In this document: positions 1-7,293 of the stretch, piece by piece
Layout: every line of letters begins with the position of its first letter
Position numbering within the stretch: the stretch's first letter is position 1
DNA from: UBA2233 sp002347965 [NCBI: Nitrospirae bacterium UBA2233]
GTDB lineage: Bacteria > UBA2233
Assembly: GCA_002347965.1 (NCBI GenBank)
Contig: DDYN01000035.1
Coordinates: forward strand, 12,463 to 20,963
DNA length: 8,501 bases
Direction: 5' to 3'
The notes under the pieces: model-generated
Seen by the model: the letters and a program-made list of their open reading frames with translations, nothing else
Told to the model about the DNA's origin: nothing
Database searches by the model: none
Position numbers and translations under genes: made by a program

Positions 1-2
1 AG

Positions 3-317
3 GCGTGCCTGAGGGGCCTGATTGACCTCTACCTTAAAGGGCTCGAGCGTCCCTTGCCTTTCATGCCGAACCTTGCGGAGGATTTTTTGAAGAAAAAAAG
101 GGAACATGGGGAAGCGGAAGCTATAGAAGGGCTGATGGAGGAGTTTGACCAGGATGTCCACAAAACGTACCAATACCGAGATACAGAAGACCCCTATTTT
201 TGCAGGCACCTATTTCCCGACGAAGAAGGCTTTCCCTTGGATGATTGGATTTCCCACGTGGATGCCATCCTAGGCCCTTTGTTCAACGCCGAAATCCCAA
301 AAGGAGCCTCAAGGTGA
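3..317 (+). CDS. recC: RecC subunit of exonuclease V, 3' end only
   Basis: The frame is open from the left edge of the window, so only the last 104 codons are seen. RecC is the RecBCD subunit that splits the DNA strands and recognises Chi; it has no helicase or nuclease activity of its own. Three points support the call. The fragment has the acidic/aromatic tail pattern of RecC proteins (RDTEDPYFCRHLFPDEEGF, then a closing AILGPLF). It lies directly upstream of recB. It overlaps recB by four bases (GTGA). The stop is TGA at 315-317. The protein ends KGASR, nearly the same as the end of the following RecB (KGASQ), because both tails overlap the next gene's ribosome-binding site. A TTG at 54 could be read as a start, but the frame runs on upstream with RecC-like sequence, so this is a truncation by the window edge. 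Confidence 0.82.
   Translation, partial: ACLRGLIDLYLKGLERPLPFMPNLAEDFLKKKREHGEAEAIEGLMEEFDQDVHKTYQYRDTEDPYFCRHLFPDEEGFPLDDWISHVDAILGPLFNAEIPKGASR
302..306 (+). promoter_or_regulatory. Ribosome-binding site of recB
   Basis: AGGAG, inside the block AAAGGAGCCTC (300-310), lies seven bases before GTG at 314. It fixes the recB start at this GTG rather than at in-frame starts further upstream. The next in-frame candidate downstream lies only a few codons before the Walker A motif. Confidence 0.75.
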
Positions 318-3300
318 GTGAATATCCTCCGTTGTGGCAGACGATCGGGCTCGAGGGGATGCAGCTTATCGAAGCGAGCGCCGGTACGGGCAAGACCCAT
401 AACTTGGTCGAGATCTACAAGCGTATTCTCAAGGAGGAAAACGCCGACATCGAGAATATCCTTATCGTAACCTTCACCAAGGCCGCCACGGAGGATATTC
501 GCAAGAAGGTGCGTAAAGGCCTCCTTGAGGCCATCAAGGAGGACGGCCAAAAGGATCCTGACATGCTTGCAAGGCTCCGCAAGGCGGCCGAGCGCATGAA
601 CGAAGCGCCCATTTTCACCATCCACGCCTTTTCGCTGAAGGCCACGGAGGAGCTCGCCTTCGAAAGCGGGGTCCTCTTTGATAGGGGCGATCAGGTAGAC
701 GACGAGGCGATCTTCAGGGAAGTTTGCTGCGATTACTGGCGCTTCCAGACCATTGGCCGGTGCAAGGATTGGGTCGCCTATGTCCAAGATAAGTTCAAGA
801 ACCCAGACCTTTTTCATGAAAAACTCAAGCTAGCCCTCCAAAAACCCTCCGCCGACGTGGTCGGGCTCAACCTCAAGGGCGTCTTGGATCTCGCCAACGA
901 GGTCCGATCGCTGTGGCAGGCGGAGGGTTTTTGGAGGGCTAAGAGCGTCGCCTGCGAGGTCGACAAAAGGGGCGAGAAGGTCGACCAAAAGGGCAAGAAT
1001 ACCCGCAAGGTCGACCAAGAGGGCAAGAATAAAGGGGGAATTCTGTCTGGAAATATGACGCTTGGCTCGTGTGCCGAAGCGGCAGGCGGGTTCGTAAACC
1101 TTATAGGTGAGCTGGACAGAACCCTTAAGCAGGCCGAAATCCCTCTGTCCTTTCCCGGCTGGCTTCAATCGTTCACAAAATATGCTTGGCCCGATCTGCT
1201 TAATAAGGGTTATGAGGACATCCCCCCGCCATTTAGCGATGGATTCCGCTCGAAGCTGCTTTCTTTGCGGGATTGGGTGGCATCGGGCGCTTTTCTTTTT
1301 AAAGATGCGCTTGAAAATTCCAAGGAGAGGGCGAGGGCCATCAAACGCGAGCGAAGGCTTTTTAGCTACGCCGACATGATCGAGGATCTTTACGAGGCCC
1401 TGTGCCATATAAATCGGGGCCGGGTCTTGAGCCAAGACCTAGCCGGGATTTGGCCGTATATGCTTGTGGACGAGTTCCAGGATACCGACCCGAGGCAATA
1501 CGAAATCCTCAAGGCCATCCACCAAGGAGAAAAGAGCAAGACGCTCGTCATGATCGGCGATCCCAAGCAGGCGATCTACTCTTTTCGGGGAGCCGACGTG
1601 TTCGCCTACTTAAGAGCCGCCAAGGACGCCAAGGCTTCCAAAGACAAGGTTCTGAAGGTCAACCACCGCTCGAGCCCCGGGATCATTGCGGCGCTCAACC
1701 GCCTCTTTCGGGGAGATCCCAACCCTTTTATCCTTGAGAAGATCGCCTACAAAGAGGCCGAGTGCCTCCACGAGAACAGGAAAATCGGCATAGCCTATGG
1801 GCAGAAGAGTAGCGCTCCGGCCCTCACGGTCTGGGAGCTTCAGCCTAAAGAAGGGAAAGGCTCCCTGAAAGCCCGTCAGGCAAGGAAGGAGTTGCTCGAA
1901 GCGTGCCTCGAACAGGTCGTTAGGCTCTTGGATCAAACGGCGGGCTTGGAAATCCGCGAGAAAGACAAACAAGACCCAATAAAACAAAGAAGGATCGTGC
2001 CGGGCGACATCGCCGTCCTTGTGGGTACCAATGCCCAAGCCTCCATGGTTCAAAAAGGCCTCGCCAAAAGGGGCGTTCCTTCCGTATGCCTGCACCAGCA
2101 GAGCGTCTTCAAAACGGACGAGGCCGAGGAAGTCTTTTGGTTGCTCAAAGCAGCGGCCTCCCCCACGGACGACCGTGCCGTGAAGAGCGCCCTGGTTTCC
2201 CTTCTCCTTGGAAAGACCCTCGATAACTTTGCCTCGTTCGCAGAAGACCCGGAAACGTTCGAAAAAGAGCGGGACCTTTTCAAGGATGCCAAAGACCGAT
2301 GGGAGAGGGCGGGGGTGCTCGCCATGCTCTTTCCCTTCATCCAAAAGGCTGCACCCTCCGTCCTTTCTATGGGAGACGGAGAGCGCAGGATGAGCAATTA
2401 CCTCCAGCTCGCCGAGCTTTTGGCGGAGGCGGAGGCCGCAAACTTCGGCACGGAAGGGCTCATCCGCTACCTCGATCGGGCGATGAGGGAAGGCGGAGGG
2501 GATGCCGCGCAGATACGCCTGGAAAGCGATGAAGACTTCGTCAAGATCAGCACGGTTCACAAGGCCAAGGGGCTCGAGTACGGCATCGTCTTCCTCCCGT
2601 TTGCGTCCTTCTTTGGGGTTGGCAAAAATTCTCCCGAGAGCCCCCCCTACTACTACCACGACGATGAGGGCAAGGCGAAAGTCGCTTACCAGAAGGATCC
2701 CGAGGAGGGGAGCAAGCGCGCCGTTCGAGAACACAAAGCCGAGGCCGTAAGGCTTTTGTACGTGGCCTTTACCCGTGCCAAGTACGCGATCTACTTAGGC
2801 CATGGACCGATCAACACGACCCAGAACGGCGCTCTTGCCTGGGTTCTGCACCGTGCCGAAGAAGGCATGGAATCACTTCAAACGACGTGGGATGGAAACA
2901 AGAAAAACTCCGGGTGGCTAACGAAAGAGAGGGTCCATCGAAGGCTCGATGAGCTTAAAGCCGATCCTTCGGGGATGATCGCGATCGAAAGCCCCCCAAT
3001 ACCTAGCCGGCAGCTCTGGCAGCCGCAGGCTAAAGCGTCGCTCGAGGGGGCCAGGGATGACCTTCCCCGCGAACCCAAACCCTGGAGAATCACAAGCTTC
3101 TCGAGCCTTAGCTTGAGGAGCCGTCCCATCGCCGTGGAGTCTGGGGGGGAGGACGAGCCCCTGGACCCTATCCTACTGGAAACGGCCAAGCCCATCCTTC
3201 CTAGAGGTCGAGCCTTTGGGAATGCCTTCCACGCCTTCATGGAGAAAGCCGACTTTAAGACTCTGGCCTGCCCCAAGGCCCTCGAGGATCGAGAGCTCCT

Positions 3301-3943
3301 GACACTCGCCAAGGAAAGCCTCGATAGGTTCGGTGTCCGTTCGTTAGATGGGGTTGAGAGCGAGCAACTCACCAAGGCCTTTTTGGGGTGCGCTCAAGCG
3401 ACGGTCTGCGAGCCGCTCCCCGGGCTTGGGCTAGCGCTCAAGGATATCGAAAAGGGGGCGCAGGTGCGCGAAATGGAATTCTTTTTCCGACTTGGACAAA
3501 AAAGCACGGCCAAGGACCTTTTCGATGCCCTCAAAAGGCAAGGCATCGGCCAAGGGTTCAGGGGCGACTCGAATGAGAGCCTATCCGGGTTGATGAACGG
3601 GTTCATCGACCTCACCTTCCAAATTGAAGGCCGCTACTATATCCTCGATTACAAGACCAACGACTTGGATTTGCTCCCCCAAGGCTACACGAAAGAAGGG
3701 GTTGAGGCGGCCATGATGGAGCATGCCTACGATTTGCAGTACACGATCTACCTGACAGCCCTTCATAGATATCTCAAGGCCCATCTTGAAGGCTATACCC
3801 CAGAAAGGCTAGGAGGGGTCTATTACCTCTTCGTGCGCGGCCTGAACGGATCGGGTGAGCGCGGAGTCTTTTCTCTAAAAGCCATGGATCACTCGGCCAT
3901 CCTCGAAATCGACGGCCTTCTCGATAAAGGAGCCTCCCAATGA
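314..3943 (+). CDS. recB: RecB helicase-nuclease subunit of RecBCD
   Basis: RecB is the 3'-5' SF1 helicase and the only nuclease of RecBCD; it unwinds and cuts DNA from double-strand ends. At 1209 aa it is close to the E. coli length (about 1180). Helicase motifs in order: Walker A ASAGTGKT (residues 21-28), Walker B DEFQD (386-390), motif V region HKAKGLE (749-755) and motif VI YVAFTRAK (816-823). The C-terminal nuclease domain shows a His in GNAFHAF (H973), then D1099 in GFIDL, D1112 and K1114 in LDYKTN. The spacing from D to D to K equals that of the E. coli catalytic set (D1067, D1080, K1082), so the nuclease should be active. The start is GTG at 314, overlapping the recC stop and served by AGGAG. 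A longer reading from 245 would lie inside recC and is rejected. Oddity: a lysine-rich repeated insert near residues 215-242, in the accessory part of helicase domain 1. Confidence 0.97.
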   Translation: MSEYPPLWQTIGLEGMQLIEASAGTGKTHNLVEIYKRILKEENADIENILIVTFTKAATEDIRKKVRKGLLEAIKEDGQKDPDMLARLRKAAERMNEAPIFTIHAFSLKATEELAFESGVLFDRGDQVDDEAIFREVCCDYWRFQTIGRCKDWVAYVQDKFKNPDLFHEKLKLALQKPSADVVGLNLKGVLDLANEVRSLWQAEGFWRAKSVACEVDKRGEKVDQKGKNTRKVDQEGKNKGGILSGNMTLGSCAEAAGGFVNLIGELDRTLKQAEIPLSFPGWLQSFTKYAWPDLLNKGYEDIPPPFSDGFRSKLLSLRDWVASGAFLFKDALENSKERARAIKRERRLFSYADMIEDLYEALCHINRGRVLSQDLAGIWPYMLVDEFQDTDPRQYEILKAIHQGEKSKTLVMIGDPKQAIYSFRGADVFAYLRAAKDAKASKDKVLKVNHRSSPGIIAALNRLFRGDPNPFILEKIAYKEAECLHENRKIGIAYGQKSSAPALTVWELQPKEGKGSLKARQARKELLEACLEQVVRLLDQTAGLEIREKDKQDPIKQRRIVPGDIAVLVGTNAQASMVQKGLAKRGVPSVCLHQQSVFKTDEAEEVFWLLKAAASPTDDRAVKSALVSLLLGKTLDNFASFAEDPETFEKERDLFKDAKDRWERAGVLAMLFPFIQKAAPSVLSMGDGERRMSNYLQLAELLAEAEAANFGTEGLIRYLDRAMREGGGDAAQIRLESDEDFVKISTVHKAKGLEYGIVFLPFASFFGVGKNSPESPPYYYHDDEGKAKVAYQKDPEEGSKRAVREHKAEAVRLLYVAFTRAKYAIYLGHGPINTTQNGALAWVLHRAEEGMESLQTTWDGNKKNSGWLTKERVHRRLDELKADPSGMIAIESPPIPSRQLWQPQAKASLEGARDDLPREPKPWRITSFSSLSLRSRPIAVESGGEDEPLDPILLETAKPILPRGRAFGNAFHAFMEKADFKTLACPKALEDRELLTLAKESLDRFGVRSLDGVESEQLTKAFLGCAQATVCEPLPGLGLALKDIEKGAQVREMEFFFRLGQKSTAKDLFDALKRQGIGQGFRGDSNESLSGLMNGFIDLTFQIEGRYYILDYKTNDLDLLPQGYTKEGVEAAMMEHAYDLQYTIYLTALHRYLKAHLEGYTPERLGGVYYLFVRGLNGSGERGVFSLKAMDHSAILEIDGLLDKGASQ
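956..1036 (+). repeat. Tandem repeat within recB (VDQxGKN units)
   Basis: Two adjacent 30-base units (977-1006 and 1007-1036) are preceded by a shorter 21-base relative (956-976). Each contains GTCGAC (959, 980, 1010). They encode VDKRGEK, VDQKGKNTRK and VDQEGKNKGG, residues 216-242 of RecB. The length difference is a multiple of three, so the frame is kept. The highly charged, Gly/Asn-containing sequence suggests an exposed flexible loop. It looks like local duplication; any function is unknown. Confidence 0.8.
3928..3932 (+). promoter_or_regulatory. Ribosome-binding site of recD
   Basis: AGGAG, within AAAGGAGCCTC (3926-3936), is seven bases before ATG at 3940. Block and spacing are identical to those before recB. 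This supports ATG 3940 over the in-frame ATG at 3952. Confidence 0.75.
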
Positions 3944-5886
3944 TACAAGCGATGCCAGAAAAAGAAAGGCTCAAAAAGCGGCTCGAAGAAATCGGCAGTG
4001 ATGAAGAGAGGGTCTTTAGCCCCTTAGAGAGAGCCTTCGGGCTTTGGTGTTACGACCACGGGGCCCAAAGCGCTGAAGCCGCGCTCGCAGCCGCGCGCGT
4101 TCTTCGCGCTGCGAGGCTCGGCAACTCCTGCCTGCCACTCAAAGAGCTCGAGGCCGATTTTCGAGGAGCGGATCTGAAAGCCTACCTGGAGACAAGCCCG
4201 ATCATCGGCCGTTATGATGAGGAGGAATCCGCAGCGCCTCTCGTTTTGGACGGAGAGCGCCTTTATATTCAGCGCTATTTCGGCTACGAGAAGAGGCTGG
4301 CCTCAAGGCTCCTGGAGTTCTTTCAAGAGGATGGAGACCCCGTGGATCCTAAAGGACTCCTTCCTGGTGAAGGGCTTTTCGAAGGGGACAACTCTAAAGA
4401 AACCGACTGGCAAGCCGTGGGAGTGTTCGTGGCCGAGCGTCACCGCTTTGCCATCCTTTTGGGCGGTCCGGGAACGGGCAAAACTTACTGCGTGCTCCTT
4501 TTTATGCTCCGGATGATCGAATCGGCCCTTAAGGCCAAAAAGCCCACCATCCCAAGCTTTCAGCTTGCCGCACCGACGGGCAAGGCGGCCGCAAGAATTA
4601 TGGAGTCACTCGGGGGCCTGCTGTCTTCTGCAAATACACAAAGAAATGGGGGGGGAATTTCGCCTTTCCTTCGCTCCCTCGAAGAAAGGCTCGGGCAAGA
4701 CATCTCGGAAGTCCTTCCCAAGGAGGCCGTAACCCTGCATAGGCTTTTGGGTTTGCGGCCCTCGAGCCCCCTTCCTCGCCATAACGAGGAGAACCCGGTT
4801 CCCGCGGATGTTGTCATCGTAGACGAGGCCTCTATGGTGGACCTGCCCTTGATGTCCAAGCTCTTTTCGGCGATCAAGCCCAAAGGAAGGCTGATTCTGC
4901 TTGGCGACCCTCACCAGCTCGCCTCGGTGGAGACAGGGAACGTCCTTGCGGACTTAGACCGCCTCCTTGAGCCCCCAGGCGAGGACTCCAGACGGAATGC
5001 CTTTTCCAAGGAGCAGAAAGAAGTGCTTAGGCCGCTCCTTATGGCCGACGCCCAAGACGTCCCCCCTTCTTCTGGCTTCGCCGAGTTCGTCTCCGACCAC
5101 ATCGTTACGCTGCAAAAGAACCGGAGGCTGACCGACAAGGCTCTCCCGATCGGCGAGCTTGCCAAGGCCGTCAACGAAGGAAACTTCAAAGAGGCCCTCG
5201 AAGTTTTAAACAAATCCGGTGCAAGCGGCCCGGTCGTCTTCCTCGATGAGCCCAACCCCACGGACTTCAAGAGGATTGTCGACGAAATGGCCCAATATTA
5301 CGATGAGCTTCTTGCTTGGCCCCGCTCCTTCGAGGAAATTTTCGGTAAGCGCCTCCTCAATAAAAAAAAGCTCCTCTGCGCCCTGCGCCGAGGGCCTGTG
5401 GGGAGCGAGAGGCTCAACCTTCAAATCCAGCGCCGCCTTGCAGCCTCCAGGGGCTTCAACCGGGAAGGTTCTGCCGTGCCCGTCCTCATTACCGAGAACG
5501 ACTACAGGACCAAGCTGTTCAACGGCGATACGGGCGTGATCTCCCAAAAGGGCGAAAGGAAAAAGGCCCACTTCCTCATCGATGGGAAGCTCGAGGAATT
5601 CTTTGCCGATTCCCTGCCCGCCCACGAGCTGGCCTACGCCATGACCGTCCATAAGTCTCAGGGCTCAGAGTTTGACGAGGTCATTCTCTTGCTGCCCAAG
5701 CCGGAAAGCCCGATCCTTACCCGGGAGCTCCTGTACACGGCCATCACGAGGGCTAAAGAGAGGGTGCGCATCCTAGGGCCTCAAGACTCGCTCATCAAGG
5801 CCATCGAAACGAGGACCACGCGTCACTCCGGCCTTGAGGAGCGCCTAAGGGCCGGGCTTCCTGAACAACATGGAGAAGGTCTTTGA
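3940..5886 (+). CDS. recD: RecD helicase subunit of RecBCD
   Basis: RecD is the 5'-3' SF1B helicase of RecBCD, acting on the strand opposite to RecB. At 648 aa it is somewhat longer than E. coli RecD (608). Motifs: a RecD1-type N-terminal region of about 170 residues that would contact RecC, Walker A GGPGTGKT (175-182), Walker B DEAS (295-298), GDPHQLASVE (motif III), TVHKSQGSEFDEV (motif V) and YTAITRAKERV (motif VI, from about 599). The start ATG overlaps the recB stop (ATGA) and has AGGAG seven bases upstream. The conserved RecD ending (TRTTRHSGLEERL) is present. The last residues from about 638 (AGLPEQHGEGL) are read, in another frame, from DNA that encodes a transposase OrfA fragment, so the original tail has probably been replaced. 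A run of eight G (4648-4655) encodes NGGG between motifs I and II, and eight A lie at 5362-5369. All motifs are intact and activity is expected. Confidence 0.96.
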   Translation: MIQAMPEKERLKKRLEEIGSDEERVFSPLERAFGLWCYDHGAQSAEAALAAARVLRAARLGNSCLPLKELEADFRGADLKAYLETSPIIGRYDEEESAAPLVLDGERLYIQRYFGYEKRLASRLLEFFQEDGDPVDPKGLLPGEGLFEGDNSKETDWQAVGVFVAERHRFAILLGGPGTGKTYCVLLFMLRMIESALKAKKPTIPSFQLAAPTGKAAARIMESLGGLLSSANTQRNGGGISPFLRSLEERLGQDISEVLPKEAVTLHRLLGLRPSSPLPRHNEENPVPADVVIVDEASMVDLPLMSKLFSAIKPKGRLILLGDPHQLASVETGNVLADLDRLLEPPGEDSRRNAFSKEQKEVLRPLLMADAQDVPPSSGFAEFVSDHIVTLQKNRRLTDKALPIGELAKAVNEGNFKEALEVLNKSGASGPVVFLDEPNPTDFKRIVDEMAQYYDELLAWPRSFEEIFGKRLLNKKKLLCALRRGPVGSERLNLQIQRRLAASRGFNREGSAVPVLITENDYRTKLFNGDTGVISQKGERKKAHFLIDGKLEEFFADSLPAHELAYAMTVHKSQGSEFDEVILLLPKPESPILTRELLYTAITRAKERVRILGPQDSLIKAIETRTTRHSGLEERLRAGLPEQHGEGL

Positions 5887-5998
5887 GAACGGCCAACCAA
5901 CGCTTAGGGAATGGAAGCTCAAGGCCCAAAACGAAGAACTCAAAAAGCTCGTAGGTGAGCTCACCTTAGAGCTCAAAAAAACGGAAGGGCTCGTATGA
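5849..5998 (+). pseudogene. IS3-family OrfA, C-terminal fragment
   Basis: The frame opens after a TAA at 5846 and reads GFLNNMEKVFENG, then NEELKKLVGELTLELKK, ending at TGA 5996-5998. The last part is the leucine-zipper end of IS3-family OrfA proteins, which mediates multimerisation. The N-terminal helix-turn-helix half that binds the IS ends is missing. An ATG at 5870 could start a 42-aa peptide. A run of seven A (5975-5981) lies near the end, where IS3 elements often place their -1 frameshift signal. The register here (CTC AAA AAA ACG) is not the canonical heptamer. The stop overlaps the orfB ATG (ATGA). The 5' part overlaps the end of recD. Confidence 0.78.
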
Positions 5999-6782
5999 GA
6001 AGCCCCTCCTTGGCCATCGTACAACGCAACGGCCCCATCCTCGAAAGAATCCGAAGGATCAAAGAAGAGCATCCTTTTTGGGGATACCGAAGGGTATGGG
6101 CATGGCTACGCTATAAAGAACACATCCTGGTGAACAAGAAAAGGGTCTTGAGGCTCATGCAAGAAAACGGCCTTACGCTGAAGCCCAACGAAAGACTCAA
6201 GGCCAGAAGGCTCCCCGAGGAACCCAAGCCAAGGCCGACAAGCCAAGGCAGTGGTGGGGGATCGACATGACGAAGGTCCTTACCCCTTCTGGCTGGGTCT
6301 ACATCGTCTTGGTCCTGGACTGGTACACGAAGAGGATCGTTGGCCATCATGCGGGTTCAAGGGCCCTATCCAAAGACTGGCTGGAAGCTTTAGATAGGGC
6401 CATCAAGGACCAGTTTCCCGAAGGAACCAGGGGCATGGGGTTGAACCTTATGTCGGACAACGGCTCACAGCCTACCTCTATGGCCTTTATGAAGGCCTGT
6501 GGTCTTCTTGGAATTACCCAGGCTTTCACGAGCTACTCGAACCCCAAGGGGAATGCCGATACCGAGAGAGCGATGAGGACGCTCAAGGAGGAGTTGATCC
6601 ACATCAGGGAATGGGAGAGTCAAGAAAAGCTCATCCATGCCTTGGAGGCCTGGATCGGGTTCTACAACGAGGAATACCTTCACTCGTCTCTTGGGTATCG
6701 ATCACCTACAGCGCTTGAAAGGGGATGGGAAGGAGAAGGGATGTTCCTGTCCTTATGGGGTGGACTCAAGGGGGACAGTACA
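5855..6782 (+). mobile_element. Truncated, inactive IS3-family insertion sequence
   Basis: The remnant carries the C-terminal end of orfA and nearly all of orfB, in the order and -1 relative frame usual for IS3 elements. The right end is recognisable: the outermost bases, read inward on the minus strand, are TGTACTGTCCCCCTTGAG, a typical IS3-family terminal repeat beginning TG. No matching left inverted repeat exists in the window and the first half of orfA is absent. The left boundary is therefore a deletion junction with recD, placed at about 5850-5858 from where OrfA-like sequence starts. orfB also has a frameshift. The element cannot transpose by itself. Confidence 0.85.
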
Positions 6783-6917
6783 CCCGTTGAGGAAGGCCGA
6801 GAGCTGCTTTCGGCTTACGCCGAGCACCCTCGCGGCCTTCGTGACGCTCAGGCCCAGGGGTTCGATACAGAGCTCCCGGACAATCTCCCCGGGATGGGGA
6901 GGGTTACGCATGCGCAT
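6753..6917 (-). pseudogene. higA: HigA antitoxin, N-terminal part, cut by the IS
   Basis: Reading leftward from ATG at 6917, the frame gives [15 protein letters not shown], then [18 protein letters not shown] and KQLSAFLNG. This is the start of HigA/VapI-type XRE-family antitoxins, DNA-binding proteins that neutralise HigB and repress their own operon. The helix-turn-helix (about residues 24-45) is complete. Right after LNG, at 6783, the frame enters the IS end and adds nine foreign residues before TAA (6755-6753). The product would be 54 aa instead of the usual ~90-110. AAAGGA lies about six bases before the ATG. The C-terminal part is not elsewhere in the window and was probably lost with the left half of the IS. 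It is a pseudogene by length, although the DNA-binding half might still be made. Confidence 0.85.
6761..6782 (-). repeat. Right terminal inverted repeat of the IS3 remnant
   Basis: On the minus strand the sequence from 6782 begins TGTACTGTCCCCCTTGAG, the usual form of an IS3-family end. Position 6782/6783 is also exactly where the antisense higA reading frame stops matching its family, so the boundary is supported from both sides. The partner repeat at the left end is missing. Confidence 0.75.
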
Positions 6918-6929
6918 GGGTTTTCCTTT

Positions 6930-7060
6930 CGACTAGCGCTTTCTGGTTCCGCCTTGTTGCTATCGGCAGCGTAAATAGCACCACTCGTCATTAACAGTTA
7001 TGGCTCTTTCTGGACATAGCTGTCTCACCAATGCGGTTTTTGCTACGATAAAAGGAAAGA
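6930..7060 (-). pseudogene. Decayed HigB-type toxin remnant upstream of higA
   Basis: HigB toxins are RelE-fold mRNA interferases usually encoded just before higA. Here the minus strand upstream of higA encodes ITVNDEWCYLRC (about 7000-6966), matching the family pattern in which a strand reads SI-x-VND-x-W followed by a hydrophobic strand. A stop follows at 6962-6960. In the next frame DSNKAE follows, where HigB proteins have a short acidic turn before their VEIVDYH tail, but that tail is not recognisable. Upstream, only fragments such as GET, where families have GDR, can be guessed. The reading frame is broken more than once and no start is visible. The call rests on position and one short motif; the boundaries are approximate. 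Confidence 0.45.
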
Positions 7061-7086
7061 ACAAGCCCTACGGGAGAAAAACCGCT

Positions 7087-7293
7087 ATGGAATTATCCGC
7101 AGTTTTGACTCCAACTCCAGAAGGGGGGTATGTGGCTTACAACCCTGAGACAGGGACGACAACCCAGGGCGAGACCCTCGAAGAGGCCATCAAGAACCTC
7201 CAAGAAGCCACCGAACTTTATCTGGAGGAATTTCCACTCTCTTCCTACATCCGCCCTCTTCTGACGTCATTCCACGTGCCGGACCGTGCCTAG
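7087..7293 (+). CDS. hicB: HicB-family antitoxin
   Basis: HicB proteins bind and neutralise HicA, a small mRNA-cleaving toxin, and often repress the shared operon. This 68-aa protein has the whole partial-RNase-H fold typical of short HicB: MELSAVLTPTPEGGYVAYNPE, then TTTQGETLEEAIKNLQEA and TELYLEEFP. It ends in a short tail (RPLLTSFHVP), with no obvious separate DNA-binding domain. ATG 7087 is chosen because the conserved fold begins there; the frame opens further upstream, but that extension overlaps the higB remnant and has no family likeness. GGGAG (7072-7076) is ten bases upstream, a slightly long spacing. A possible extended -10 (TGCTACGAT, 7041-7049) lies upstream, but no good -35 is seen. 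The 3' end overlaps hicA by eight bases. The antitoxin-first order is a known variant of this module. Confidence 0.9.
   Translation: MELSAVLTPTPEGGYVAYNPETGTTTQGETLEEAIKNLQEATELYLEEFPLSSYIRPLLTSFHVPDRA

Larger units (their letters stand above)
5995..6974 (+). pseudogene. IS3-family OrfB transposase, frameshifted
   Basis: OrfB supplies the DDE catalytic domain of the IS3 transposase. The first part (from ATG 5995) holds the HTH_21-type region: HPFWGYRRVWAWL followed by NKKRVLRLMQENGL. Near 6232-6236 the frame breaks. The first frame ends at TGA 6268-6270, while the family sequence continues in the -1 frame as KADKPRQWWGIDMTKV. One lost G in AAGG(G)CC would explain it. The second part keeps the triad: D at 6264-6266 (WWGIDMT), D at 6456-6458 (MSDNGSQ) and E at 6564-6566 (NADTERAM), giving D-D(35)E, and then FYNEEYLHSSLGYRSP. 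An ATG at 6267 follows the first Asp and would give a protein lacking it. No stop occurs before the IS end at 6782, so the frame runs 63 codons into antisense higA DNA and stops at 6972-6974. Confidence 0.88.

Noticed and set aside
194-817. Long minus-strand frame opposite recC/recB
   Set aside because: It is a shadow of the recB coding strand with no family likeness; the + strand carries clear helicase motifs.
1610-2734. 374-codon minus-strand frame within recB
   Set aside because: It lies entirely opposite conserved RecB helicase sequence; high-GC codon bias creates such antisense frames.
5975-5981. Canonical A_AAA_AAG-type programmed frameshift between orfA and orfB
   Set aside because: The A7 run is present, but the register is CTC AAA AAA ACG, so the first slip would pair poorly; kept only as a possibility in the orfA note.
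7000-7086. N-terminal extension of HicB to an upstream ATG
   Set aside because: The extra residues have no HicB likeness and overlap the higB remnant on the other strand; the family fold begins at ATG 7087.
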